From Anaerolineales bacterium (GTDB lineage: Bacteria > Chloroflexota > Anaerolineae > Anaerolineales > Villigracilaceae), in contig JAUQXA010000024.1 of NCBI GenBank assembly GCA_030834895.1, forward strand, positions 434,001 through 498,000: a stretch of 64,000 nucleotides of DNA, in the 5' to 3' direction. Below are positions 24,901 through 32,293 of the stretch, piece by piece (the stretch's first letter is position 1; each line of letters opens with the position of its first letter). Below the pieces are notes generated by a model. That model was not told the origin of the DNA, ran no database searches, and was given only the letters and a program-made list of their open reading frames with translations. The translations under genes were made by a program, and so were the position numbers.

Positions 24901-25907
24901 TAAGGAAAGCCATGCAGCAAGGCAGGAACGCCATCAAATTTGCGGAACACATCCATGACCGTCGTGGTGAGGCCGCCGCGTTTACAATGATGGGCTTGGT
25001 GGCGCAGGAAAACGAGGGACCAGCCAGCGCGCGCCTCTATCATGAAAAAGCGTTCACAATCCTGCGCGATGTAAAGGATAATTATCTCAAAGCCAAGGTC
25101 TTGAACAACCTCGCAAATACGGTCGTGTCCTTGGGGGATTTTTCCGCCGCGCAGGATTATTATTCGCAATCCCTTTCGATTTTCCAGGAGCATGGGGATT
25201 TATCCAGAAAAGGTTTGGTTTTGATCAACATGGGCTGGCTTGCCGGAGTGTTGGGCGACTATGACGCCGCAATGGCATATTATGAACAGGGATTGCCACT
25301 CTTACGCAGGATCGGCAACCGCATGGAGGAGATGTACGCATGCGTCAACATGAGCGCAATCGAGATTGCGCGGGAACATTCGGAGGAAGCCCTTCTCCTG
25401 CTCGAAAAGGCTTTCGAAATTTCTTCAAATATTGGAAGGCGAACAGGGGCGGCCGGCTGGATATGTTTTTATTCCGGTTATGCCCACCTGATACGGGGCG
25501 ACTTTGACCTGGCCGCTCAGTCCTTTTTGGAAAGCATTGAAATTCGCACACAGATTGGCGCTCCTGTGCTGGCAATGGAAGCCCGGTCAGGGTTGTGCGA
25601 AACTTATTTGAAATCAGGTGATTTGACGGCGGCAACGAGGGAGTCCGATCTGATTGCAGGCTACATCGAGAAGAACAAGACCCTTGAAGGCATGGAGGAA
25701 CCTTTGCGCGTCTTCCTTTCCGTGGCCACCGTGCTCGGGAAAGTCAAAGACCCGCGCGCCCAGGTTGTTCTGCAATATGCATTCCAACTTTTGGATGCGC
25801 AGGTCTCGAAATTGAATTCAATAGAAGCCCGCCGCATGTTTGTGGAAAATGTCCCCTGGCGGCGGGAAATACGCGAACTGGCAAAAGAGAAAGGACTGCT
25901 TTCCTGA
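21972..25907 (+). CDS. Giant regulator: paired class III cyclase-like domains, AAA/STAND ATPase, TPR
   Basis: 1311 residues. Two adenylate/guanylate cyclase-like domains come first: about 15-195 (IFADLSGFSTMTDAL, GFVIGYAGDAFNAVFP, with both metal-binding aspartates present) and about 235-410 (VNLFVDIPANIS, LRAGISYRLAYAGFIGS, DYTAYGWGVNLAARMM, degenerate at the metal sites). An ATPase module follows with Walker A GEAGIGKSRL near 447 and ILFLEDTHWLDEDS as Walker B. The rest is helical with many tetratricopeptide repeats (for example ASARLYHEKAFTILRDVKDN, VLINMGWLAGVLGDYDAAMAYYEQG). The architecture is common in Chloroflexota and suggests a signalling protein whose TPR array senses a partner. 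Whether cyclic nucleotide is made is unproven. Confidence 0.9.
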   Translation: MQLMHQLVPEFIYEKYRAANIYGSFQGAAIFADLSGFSTMTDALSVHGTHGAEVLADMMRVVFEPLVNAVYEQGGFVIGYAGDAFNAVFPVERDVTETMRRCLAAAWAMQAHSKANPLVGTPYGDFHIRIKVGIGFGATTWQVFKSINGKRASYWFRGESLNGAVEGEELARAGEVVADPISYNLLREVVDAEPARDCFLIRNIRVDLPAPLSLSPPRPVGDLVEVFFGEEVTHLPIVGEFRQVVNLFVDIPANISDKALIKPFMETVYLLQEQYGGFFLRPDLGDKGFNLLMFWGAPTAHENDVDRALNFILELSARTGITLRAGISYRLAYAGFIGSSQREDYTAYGWGVNLAARMMERAGIGEYWLDGETARRAGKHFNLKTLGGQQFKGFKREQDIFVLVGRKNLVETAYKGQLVGRAQELESLSAFVEPLKRGQFAGVMVLKGEAGIGKSRLIHSFQYCEYFNDFPAHWAVCQTDEILRLPFNPFTDWLKKRFELIDGQPDDVNFIQFSRILNQLIESTPDAGLAAELSRTSSVLAALVNLTQTGSLYESLDARGRYENTLSALSALLRAESLQKPFILFLEDTHWLDEDSRAFLSHFVQTLLDEPEKNHPIAIIATQRPEGESPWKVDQIPALEIRLDKLSSESLSQLAADILSHPISDSLLALLEARADGNPFFAEQILRYLWEQGALTLDADGQYFANAQAETSLPTDVRSVMVARLDCLTLQVKEMVQTAAVLGREFEVRVLGEMLRSDQDFSNHIAQAENANIWIALNEIEYIFRHALLRDAAYSMQLLTRQRELHGLAVSAMEAVYRDDLESHYGELAYHAERAVLQEKALHYLTLAGKLVLGVYQNQRAIDYFTRALAFIPDGDLQARFDVLIERAEAYHRVSEFDAQSRDLDALEKLANELRLDELIGRVFSKRAHYFNSLGDYHNTILFAEKAKHHSEMAGDNATLLASYMLIQMALLHTGQIRKAMQQGRNAIKFAEHIHDRRGEAAAFTMMGLVAQENEGPASARLYHEKAFTILRDVKDNYLKAKVLNNLANTVVSLGDFSAAQDYYSQSLSIFQEHGDLSRKGLVLINMGWLAGVLGDYDAAMAYYEQGLPLLRRIGNRMEEMYACVNMSAIEIAREHSEEALLLLEKAFEISSNIGRRTGAAGWICFYSGYAHLIRGDFDLAAQSFLESIEIRTQIGAPVLAMEARSGLCETYLKSGDLTAATRESDLIAGYIEKNKTLEGMEEPLRVFLSVATVLGKVKDPRAQVVLQYAFQLLDAQVSKLNSIEARRMFVENVPWRREIRELAKEKGLLS

Positions 25908-26297
25908 TTATGGTCCCGTGCCAACGCCAGGATCGCCATCAGTTAATTCGAAGGTGTTATCCTTGATTTCGCCTTTATAGTAGTAAGGCTGCCCAGTGCT
26001 ATCAAGAATGACCAAACGTGATGATTTTTCCAGGGGTGGAATGGTCACAAAATACTTTTCCTGGATAACCTGTCCGTTCTTTTTGATGCTGAAGTTGTTG
26101 AACCAGCGGATGGGGGTGCCGTCCGGCATCTTTTCGGGCAGACCGTCCACGCTGAGTTTTTCGACATCGTAATCACCCTCCCCAGTGACCTTGATCTCGA
26201 CATCGGACTCGGATGCCTTGTCCTTCTTGACCTTGTACTTTTTGGGGTTGGATTTATCCTTGTCAACCTTCCCCGGGATAATAACCTTGTTTTCCAT
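25908..26297 (-). CDS. Hypothetical Lys-rich beta protein
   Basis: 129 residues, cytoplasmic. A basic N-terminal part (VDKDKSNPKKYKVKKDKASE) is followed by a beta-rich region (VEIKVTGEGDYDVEKLSVDG, RWFNNFSIKKNGQVIQEKYF, RLVILDSTGQPYYYKGEIKD). No cysteines, no signal peptide. Its stop codon directly abuts the stop of the giant regulator on the other strand. GAGGAGAAAATC precedes the ATG. It is divergent from the small Lys-rich gene at 26455. Family not recognised. Confidence 0.72.
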   Translation of the reverse strand: MENKVIIPGKVDKDKSNPKKYKVKKDKASESDVEIKVTGEGDYDVEKLSVDGLPEKMPDGTPIRWFNNFSIKKNGQVIQEKYFVTIPPLEKSSRLVILDSTGQPYYYKGEIKDNTFELTDGDPGVGTGP

Positions 26298-26454
26298 GAT
26301 TTTCTCCTCAAGTTATGATTTGTGTTGTGCGGCGCGCTGCAGATGGGCGCATTATATGTCGCGCCGGTGATATAATGCCGATAAGTCACGATATTGAAAT
26401 TATCGGGCTGACGTGATTTTCGTCCAACTGATTTTCACTGGAAAGGAGTCAACC

Positions 26455-26532
26455 ATGGCAAACAAGGAACAAGGCAAAGGCAAGGACAGGGAGAAGAAGA
26501 AGCCGAAGAAGAACAAGGATAAGAAGAAGTAA
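26455..26532 (+). CDS. Small Lys-rich protein (25 aa)
   Basis: The ATG at 26455 is preceded by GGAAAGGAGTC at ideal spacing. The 25-residue product has 12 lysines plus Asp/Glu/Gly and no hydrophobic residues beyond the start. It ends in KKK-stop and a strong terminator follows within 6 bases. The ribosome site, complete frame and terminator argue for a real short gene. It could bind nucleic acid or acidic partners through charge, but that is speculation. Confidence 0.6.
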   Translation: MANKEQGKGKDREKKKPKKNKDKKK

Positions 26533-26537
26533 ATCAT

Positions 26538-26579
26538 AACGTCCTCAAATCGTTCATCGATTTGAGGACGTTGTTTTTT
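26538..26579. terminator. Bidirectional intrinsic terminator
   Basis: AACGTCCTCAAATCG pairs perfectly with CGATTTGAGGACGTT around a TTCAT loop, followed by GTTTTTTAT. It sits between the convergent 26455 gene and the MTHFR gene. Confidence 0.88.
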
Positions 26580-26611
26580 ATAGTGGCAACTTTAGTCGAT
26601 TTATGGGGCGA

Positions 26612-28057
26612 TTACTTTCTTTCCAACCCCGCTTCCTTGACGATGCGCGGTACGATCTCTTCCCAGCCAACCGCCATGATGTGGACGCCATGCACACCCT
26701 GCTTGGTCTTGATCTTCTCGATCAGTTCCAACGTGATCTGCACGCCTTCCTCCTGCTCGTTGCCCTTTTTCTTGGCGGTTTCCATGCGTTTGAGGATTTT
26801 TTCAGGGACGAATACGCCCGGCACCTTGCTGTGCATGTAGGCAGTGGTCTTGTAATTCTTGAGCGGGGTCAAGCCAATCATGATGAATACCTTGTCCAGA
26901 ATATTGCGCTTGGCAATTTCGTTCAGCCATTCATCCAGCGCGTCCGCATCCAGCACCACGTTGGTCTGGAAGAACTGCGCCCCCGCGTTGACCTTCTTCT
27001 CTTCGCGCAGTGCCTGGAACTTCATTTCGGAAGCGAAGGGCGAAGCTGCCGCGCCGAGGAAATATTTTGGCGGTGTTTTGATTTCACGCCCATCGAGATA
27101 TTTTCCTTCGTCGCGCAGACGGCGCAGAATCCACAACATCTGGACCGAGTCAACATCCACGATGTCCATGCGTCCGCGTGGAGTGGGGCTGAGCACCATG
27201 CTGTCGCCGGTGATGCAGAGGATATTTCGCACTCCCAAAGCCGACGCGCCAATTACTTCGGATTGTAGTCCGACGCGGGTACGGTCGCGTGCTGCAATCT
27301 GCATAACGGGTTCCGCGCCCAGTTCGACCGTCACCTTGCTGCATGCCCATGAGGACATGCGCGGCGTGGCCGATGGACTATCTGTAAAGTTGATCGCTGT
27401 CACGTACGGCTTGACCATTTCGATGTTCTGCTTGAGCTTGTCGAGGGTTGCGGAAATGGGCGGCGCAATCTCCGCTGCAACAACGAATTCACCAGCTTTC
27501 AGCCTGCGCTCCAGTTCCGAGACCGGCTCAGTGTACGCCGGAGGATGATATTTCGAGTCGCCCTTCCACCAATCGGGTTGGCGGACAGGTCTGAAGATGG
27601 AATCCCATGTCTTCGCAAAGGAACCCTCTTTGCGGCTGGCGAGTCCGCTGACGACGTTTGTCACGCCGACTTTCTTCACCTGGTCCGCCACATCGCCCCA
27701 GGTTTCCGTTCCGGTCTTCTCCCAGTCGAGCGGAGGCAACACTTCGAGCAACATCTCTTCCCGCCCCATCTTGAAGGAGCGCTCATAGATCTTGTACCAG
27801 ATGCAGGGACGGGTTTCGTCCACGTAACATCTTTCAGGAGTGGACCCACCGCAGGGTCCATTCCGCAGGCCTTTCGGGCATTCCATCGGACAGATGAAGG
27901 CGGTCTCTTGCAGGAGGCAGTTGCCGCACATGCGACAGCCAAACAACGGCCCTTTGACCATGATCTCGATCTTTGCGAGCGCCCGTCTATTGAATGGCTC
28001 TTTTTTGAAGGGGATGAACGGTGGCTGCCAGCGACGTCCGGGTGTAAAGATGGGCAT
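26612..28057 (-). CDS. MetV-type zinc/iron-sulfur domain fused to methylenetetrahydrofolate reductase
   Basis: 481 residues. Residues about 35-95 are a Cys-rich MetV-like region (C41, C44, C47, C56, C60, C69, C77, C85; GCRMCGNCLLQ, CPMECPKGLRNGPCGG). After a linker, residues about 185-475 form the flavin-dependent MTHFR barrel: FVVAAEIAPPISATLDKL, AINFTDSPSATPRMS, ILCITGDS and VFIMIGLTPLKN. MTHFR reduces methylene-THF to methyl-THF for methionine synthesis or acetyl-CoA pathways. MetV is normally a separate partner that links the reductase to electron carriers, so this is a natural fusion. CAAGGAGGTTCCAC precedes the ATG. Confidence 0.92.
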   Translation of the reverse strand: MPIFTPGRRWQPPFIPFKKEPFNRRALAKIEIMVKGPLFGCRMCGNCLLQETAFICPMECPKGLRNGPCGGSTPERCYVDETRPCIWYKIYERSFKMGREEMLLEVLPPLDWEKTGTETWGDVADQVKKVGVTNVVSGLASRKEGSFAKTWDSIFRPVRQPDWWKGDSKYHPPAYTEPVSELERRLKAGEFVVAAEIAPPISATLDKLKQNIEMVKPYVTAINFTDSPSATPRMSSWACSKVTVELGAEPVMQIAARDRTRVGLQSEVIGASALGVRNILCITGDSMVLSPTPRGRMDIVDVDSVQMLWILRRLRDEGKYLDGREIKTPPKYFLGAAASPFASEMKFQALREEKKVNAGAQFFQTNVVLDADALDEWLNEIAKRNILDKVFIMIGLTPLKNYKTTAYMHSKVPGVFVPEKILKRMETAKKKGNEQEEGVQITLELIEKIKTKQGVHGVHIMAVGWEEIVPRIVKEAGLERK

Positions 28058-28254
28058 GTGGAACCTCCTTGAGAATTATATATAATATATAATACACACA
28101 ACCCCAATTTTTGAGAAGGTAATTAATGTCACTGAAAACGGATGCTTTTTTAATAGCCAAATTCCTGTTACTATTAAGAACAGCACAGGCAGCGCAATCC
28201 GAGTGATTGCCATTCGGTCGTCATCCTTTCTGAAAACCATAAAAAGGAGAAGCC

Positions 28255-28485
28255 ATGAAAGCATATGTGATGATCAAGATTCGTGCGGGCGAAATCAAGG
28301 AGGCGGTTGGACAACTCAGAAAGATAAAAGGCGTGAGTGAAGCACACATGACCTTTGGTCCCTACGATGCGGTGGCGGTTGTGGACGCGGCCGACATTGC
28401 CGAAATCGGCGCGATCACCGCGCTCGAAATTCAACCCATTCCCGGCGTGGAACAAACCCTGACCTGCCTTGCCGTGGATGTGTAA
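28255..28485 (+). CDS. Stand-alone Lrp/AsnC ligand-binding (RAM) domain
   Basis: 76 residues starting MKAYVMIKIRAGEIKEAVGQ and continuing VSEAHMTFGPYDAVAVVDAA, the alpha/beta RAM sandwich of Lrp/AsnC regulators, without the DNA-binding helix-turn-helix. Such proteins form oligomers that bind amino acids or other small effectors and may modulate full-length Lrp proteins. AAAAAGGAGAAGCC is a strong ribosome site, and a terminator follows at 28509. Its neighbours are the MTHFR fusion (divergent) and the aldehyde oxidoreductase. Confidence 0.9.
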   Translation: MKAYVMIKIRAGEIKEAVGQLRKIKGVSEAHMTFGPYDAVAVVDAADIAEIGAITALEIQPIPGVEQTLTCLAVDV

Positions 28486-28508
28486 ATTAAGTGGTCTCTT
28501 GATATGGT

Positions 28509-28536
28509 GGGCTGGCACGACGCCAGCCCGTTTTTG
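28509..28536 (+). terminator. Intrinsic terminator after the RAM-domain gene
   Basis: GGGCTGGC, loop ACGAC, GCCAGCCC, then GTTTTTG. Confidence 0.88.
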
Positions 28537-28753
28537 TGCCAGGCTGGACTTTCCCTGCTAAAATTATGGGGGATGGTTAAGACAAAAGTGATGCTCTCGA
28601 GCGCCCAAGGTTTTTTAACGCAAACACCTGCACTTGCGCCAGGCGCAAGTGTGGCGCAAATTGGGCGAATTTCACGAATGTTATTTGGCTGTTATTCGCA
28701 ACATACGAGAAATTCGCGTTAAGGTTTTTCACTTGCCAAATTGAGAATGGCTT

Positions 28754-28799
28754 CATCCTGAGCGTAGTCGAAGGGCATGTTCGCAAATGCGCTTCGACT
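28754..28799. repeat. Palindromic repeat family B, copy in spacer
   Basis: CATCCTGAGCGTAGTCGAAGG and, 15 bases on, GCGCTTCGACTCACC: halves of the TTCGACTxCGCTCAG palindrome that recurs at 40430, 54903, 57774, 61767 and 62921. The spacer 28537-28884 also contains a GCACTTGCGCCAGGCGCAAGTG hairpin (near 28630) and no gene. Confidence 0.7.
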
Positions 28800-28884
28800 C
28801 ACCCGCACTGCGCGCAGGCGCAAGTGACGCCAACATCGTCCCGACATTTTTTCGGGAGCGCGGATAAAAACAAGGAGTTTTTCC

Positions 28885-30870
28885 ATGACCTATCCCATCA
28901 TACAACGCGAGTTGACAGTCCACCTTCACAACAAGAACTGGTATCTGCGCCCCATCGAGGACGAGGAAAAGATACTCGGTCCCGTGGATTATGGCTGGCA
29001 CCGCTTCAACATCTACCCCGATAGTTTCACCTTTGGCGAAGGACTGCTTGCGGGCAGTTCCATCCCCGGTTCGCGGCGGCTGGTCTTTTGCACATGGAGT
29101 TCCCAGTGGGATGGTTTCTATGTCTCCAGCATGGGCGGCGCGGCATACACCTTTCACGGCGTCGGCGTCAATTACGTGGCACTGCGCGGGATGGCGCCCG
29201 AGCCGAGTGTGGTATTGCTCAACCACAAGGCGGGAGAAGTTCAGGTGCGAATCGAACCCGTCAACGTGGAGCCGCTTTGGAATGGGTATGCCAGCCCCGA
29301 CGGCACTCCGCTGATCGGTTTCTTCGCACTTCAGCAGGCGTTGTTTGATCGTTATGCCAAAGAATACACCGATGGCAATTTGCGCATCTGTGCTGTTGGT
29401 CCCGCCGCAAAATACACCCGCGAAGGGGCGATCGGTTCCAGCCCCGTGCGGAATGGGGCATTCACTGCGGTTGTAGATTGGGCTGGTCGTGGCGGACTGG
29501 GGAGCCGTCTGTTCAAACGTCACAACGTTGTGGGCATTGTCTTCGGCGGCGAGTGGGACGACCCCGACCTGCGCAATTCCGCCGAGATTGATGCCTACTT
29601 CCTCGAACACTTCGGCAAGAAGACCATCCAAACCGACCTGGCGGTGACCGAGAAATATCGCTACGTGCCTGAGTTCGAGACGGGCGGTACCTTTGGCGTC
29701 AATATGCGCGACCTGAACGAGCGTATCCTGAGTTTCAACTACACCTCGATTTATAAGCCTGTTGAGTCGCGCCTGCGCCAGCACGAGAATTTTATTCTCA
29801 ATCATTATTTGAAGCAGTTCAACGAAGAGACCATCAAGACCAAGAAGTTCCAGCATTGCGGCGAACCCTGTCCCGTAGTCTGCAAGAAAATGTTCGGGCA
29901 GTACAAGAAGGATTACGAGCCGTATCATGTCCTTGGCCCGCAGGTGGGCGTCTTCGACCAGCGCGCCGCGGAGTTGCTAAATGACTTTGTCGACGCGATG
30001 GGCTTTGACGCGATCCAAACAGGCGGGACTGTCGCCTGGATTATGGAACTGATCCGCGACAACTTGATCGATCCCGCCGAGTTTGGTTTGCCGTCCGCGA
30101 GCGAAATGACCTTCGATTGGGTGGATGACCCCGCCCATTTTGACGTCGTCGCCGACAGCATGAAAAATGCGAACTACGCAATGGAAGCCGTCCGCGCAAT
30201 TCTCTTCGAACCGAAGGCGGAAGTATTCCGCCAAAGTATCCGGGTGGCGGCGCGAAAGCTCGATAAGCAGTACGGCATCCGCAGCATTGACCGCGCGGTG
30301 TTTGTCAGCCATGGAGACGAAGGCTGCATGGTCCCGAACCAGTATTGGGTGCCGGGCATGCTCAGTCCCATGCCGATGATGGGCAAATACTTCGTTCACT
30401 ACGGTGTGGAGTTTATGTCTCCTGAAAAGTTGGGACGTAAAAACGTCGAGCGCATGACCTATGAACTGTTCAACGAAAACAGCGGAATTTGCCGTTTCCA
30501 CCGCAAATGGTCCGAGACCATCACCGACGAAATTCTACGCGCGCATTACGAAGGAATGAAGGAAAATTACAAGGCGCATCAATTCCGTGTGGCGCGTGAA
30601 ATCTACGAACGCGAAGCTCCCAAGATCATCTACTGGGAAAGCGAGCGCGTGACTGACATGGTGATGGGTTATCTGGAGCAATGGGAGAAGGACGGACTCA
30701 AGACTCCCGAACTGGTCGAATGGCTGACGCGTTTCCGTGAAGATAGAACCTCCGCTGCAAAGGCCTACTGGACGGCCGTCCGCAAGGGTATTCACGCCGT
30801 GTTCAACGAGGGAGCGGATGCAATTCCCGATAGCTTCACACCTGGTCAGCAGGGAAAACTTCCCAAATAA
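28885..30870 (+). CDS. Aldehyde ferredoxin oxidoreductase family (tungsten) protein
   Basis: 661 residues of the AOR family, which oxidises aldehydes to acids (or the reverse) with a tungstopterin and a 4Fe-4S cluster, passing electrons to ferredoxin. The N-terminal domain has TFGEGLLAGSSIPGSRRLVF and SSMGGAAYTFHGVGVNYVAL; the pterin site region has CAVGPAAKYTREGAIGSS and VVDWAGRGGLGSRLFKRHN. The cluster ligands are C325, C329 and C333 (CGEPCPVVC, here CxxxCxxxC rather than CxxCxxxC) and probably C536 (SGICRF). AACAAGGAG precedes the ATG. It may run with the MTHFR/RAM genes in one-carbon or aldehyde metabolism; the substrate is unknown. Confidence 0.9.
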   Translation: MTYPIIQRELTVHLHNKNWYLRPIEDEEKILGPVDYGWHRFNIYPDSFTFGEGLLAGSSIPGSRRLVFCTWSSQWDGFYVSSMGGAAYTFHGVGVNYVALRGMAPEPSVVLLNHKAGEVQVRIEPVNVEPLWNGYASPDGTPLIGFFALQQALFDRYAKEYTDGNLRICAVGPAAKYTREGAIGSSPVRNGAFTAVVDWAGRGGLGSRLFKRHNVVGIVFGGEWDDPDLRNSAEIDAYFLEHFGKKTIQTDLAVTEKYRYVPEFETGGTFGVNMRDLNERILSFNYTSIYKPVESRLRQHENFILNHYLKQFNEETIKTKKFQHCGEPCPVVCKKMFGQYKKDYEPYHVLGPQVGVFDQRAAELLNDFVDAMGFDAIQTGGTVAWIMELIRDNLIDPAEFGLPSASEMTFDWVDDPAHFDVVADSMKNANYAMEAVRAILFEPKAEVFRQSIRVAARKLDKQYGIRSIDRAVFVSHGDEGCMVPNQYWVPGMLSPMPMMGKYFVHYGVEFMSPEKLGRKNVERMTYELFNENSGICRFHRKWSETITDEILRAHYEGMKENYKAHQFRVAREIYEREAPKIIYWESERVTDMVMGYLEQWEKDGLKTPELVEWLTRFREDRTSAAKAYWTAVRKGIHAVFNEGADAIPDSFTPGQQGKLPK

Positions 30871-30936
30871 CAGTAAGAGCGACCTGTCAGGTTTGACCAT
30901 GACTAGATTGGTGGGTCGCCCCTACAGGAGAAAAAA

Positions 30937-31638
30937 ATGACCGACAAACAAAATGAGTTTTTGTATCGAATGTCCAGCCACCTACGCCGCGGACTCGCCG
31001 ATGTGCAAAAGTATGTCAATGACTTGTATCGCATCGAAGAGCTGGAGGATTATGTTGGTGTGAAGGATTCGCCTATCGAGTACATCCAGTCCGCGCTGAC
31101 GCCGTTGATCGGTCAGGTCAACGACTTTCAAGATTATGCCGAAACCGTCACCAACAGGATGGAATTGGATTTGCAGGAGGTGGATATTTACGCCATGCTT
31201 GATGGCGTGATGACCATTGCCGACCAGTTGGCGGAAGCCAACCCGGCAATTAAGCTGGAAGAGGAGATTGAGGAAAACCTGCCGACCATCGAAGGCGACC
31301 CAACCCGCCTCTCACAAGCGCTGTTGAATTTGATCCACAACGCCTTCAAGTTTACCGAGTCAGGAACCATTACCGTCCACGTGGCGCGTGAGCCGAACAA
31401 TATCCTGTTTGAGGTCCGTGATACGGGGATTGGCATCGCCGAAGAGAATCAGGAACTCATCTTTGAGCCATTCGAGATCATCCTTGAAGACAAAGATGAC
31501 CCGCGCCTTGGCTTTGGCATCGGTTTGAAGATCGTCGAACACATCATTGACCTGCACGATGGCGAAACGTGGTTCGAGAGCAAGGAAGGGGTGGGAAGCT
31601 CGTTCTTCTTCACTGTGCCGGTGAAAAGACTGCTGTGA
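30937..31638 (+). CDS. Histidine kinase-like protein without sensor domain
   Basis: 233 residues. The dimerisation helix contains a candidate phospho-acceptor His15 in MSSHLRRGL, where the usual H-E-L-R becomes H-L-R-R. The ATP-binding domain is complete: N box NLIHNAFKFTESG, G1 DTGIGIAEE, F box IFEPFE, G2 GFGIGLKIVEH. There is no transmembrane or PAS sensor and no response regulator nearby. The C-terminus matches HATPase_c (SFFFTVPVK). It probably senses through a partner, or phosphorylates a distant regulator. GGAG lies in CAGGAGAAAAAA before the ATG. Confidence 0.87.
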   Translation: MTDKQNEFLYRMSSHLRRGLADVQKYVNDLYRIEELEDYVGVKDSPIEYIQSALTPLIGQVNDFQDYAETVTNRMELDLQEVDIYAMLDGVMTIADQLAEANPAIKLEEEIEENLPTIEGDPTRLSQALLNLIHNAFKFTESGTITVHVAREPNNILFEVRDTGIGIAEENQELIFEPFEIILEDKDDPRLGFGIGLKIVEHIIDLHDGETWFESKEGVGSSFFFTVPVKRLL

Positions 31639-31644
31639 ATAATG

Positions 31645-31678
31645 AAAAAGTCCCTGCTTTTGAGAGGCAGGGACTTTT
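31645..31678. terminator. Bidirectional intrinsic terminator
   Basis: AAAAAGTCCCTGC, loop TTTTGAGA, GCAGGGACTTTTAT. It lies between the convergent histidine kinase and lipoprotein genes. Confidence 0.9.
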
Positions 31679-31684
31679 ATTCGG

Positions 31685-32173
31685 CTACGGTTTAATCGTC
31701 GGATATGCCGAGACGTCGAAGCTTGGGTCGATGACCAGATTCTTGGCTTCGATCCAGCATTGTGACCTGAAATATGGGTTGATGATCACGTACCAGCCTG
31801 GCACGCTTCCAATGCCGACGAATTCAACCGCCTTGTAACTGGAAATCTGACTGGTCAATGGATAGGTGGGACCAGGACCTTGATAACATGGAGCGTAGTC
31901 TGAGCCGTTTACCTCCATTACCGTTGGCATGACCGTCTCCGCAGGCGCTGGCGGGACTGTAGGCGTTTCGGTGACCGGTGGTGTGGCAGTGAACGTGGCG
32001 GTGGGTGGTGGGGTGGGCGAGTAGGCCGCCACAGTCTGTGTCATCATCATGGAAGCCAGTTGCACAGCCATTGTCCCGGCAACATCCACAGTGGGAGTGG
32101 CTGGCGCTTGCGGCGCGCAGGCGCCCAACAGGGTTGCAGTCAAAACGATCAAGCATAAAAATCGGCGATTCAT
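31685..32173 (-). CDS. Lipoprotein with SH3-like domain (paralogue of 15561)
   Basis: 162 residues from ATG 32173 (GAGAGGATA upstream). Lipobox LLGAC, Thr/Pro-rich linker (TFTATPPVTETPTVPPAP), then the domain APCYQGPGPTYPLTS, VEFVGIGSVPGWYVI, INPYFRSQCWIEAKNLVIDP. The same order and motifs occur in 15561-16052. This is an extracytoplasmic lipoprotein of unknown partner. Confidence 0.82.
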   Translation of the reverse strand: MNRRFLCLIVLTATLLGACAPQAPATPTVDVAGTMAVQLASMMMTQTVAAYSPTPPPTATFTATPPVTETPTVPPAPAETVMPTVMEVNGSDYAPCYQGPGPTYPLTSQISSYKAVEFVGIGSVPGWYVIINPYFRSQCWIEAKNLVIDPSFDVSAYPTIKP

Positions 32174-32293
32174 TTCTCTATCCTCTCGATGGCTCTGTGT
32201 TTTTGGCAAGTATATCAAACTATTCCCGCCTTCAGCTTTTAACACAAAGCAGGGCAGGTTACGCCTGCCCTGCAAAAAATCAGTTCGCGGGCG

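Noticed and set aside
28753..29928. A 391-codon open frame on the minus strand opposite the aldehyde oxidoreductase gene
   Set aside because: It is the antisense shadow of a strongly conserved AOR gene, with no motif, ribosome site or sensible composition.
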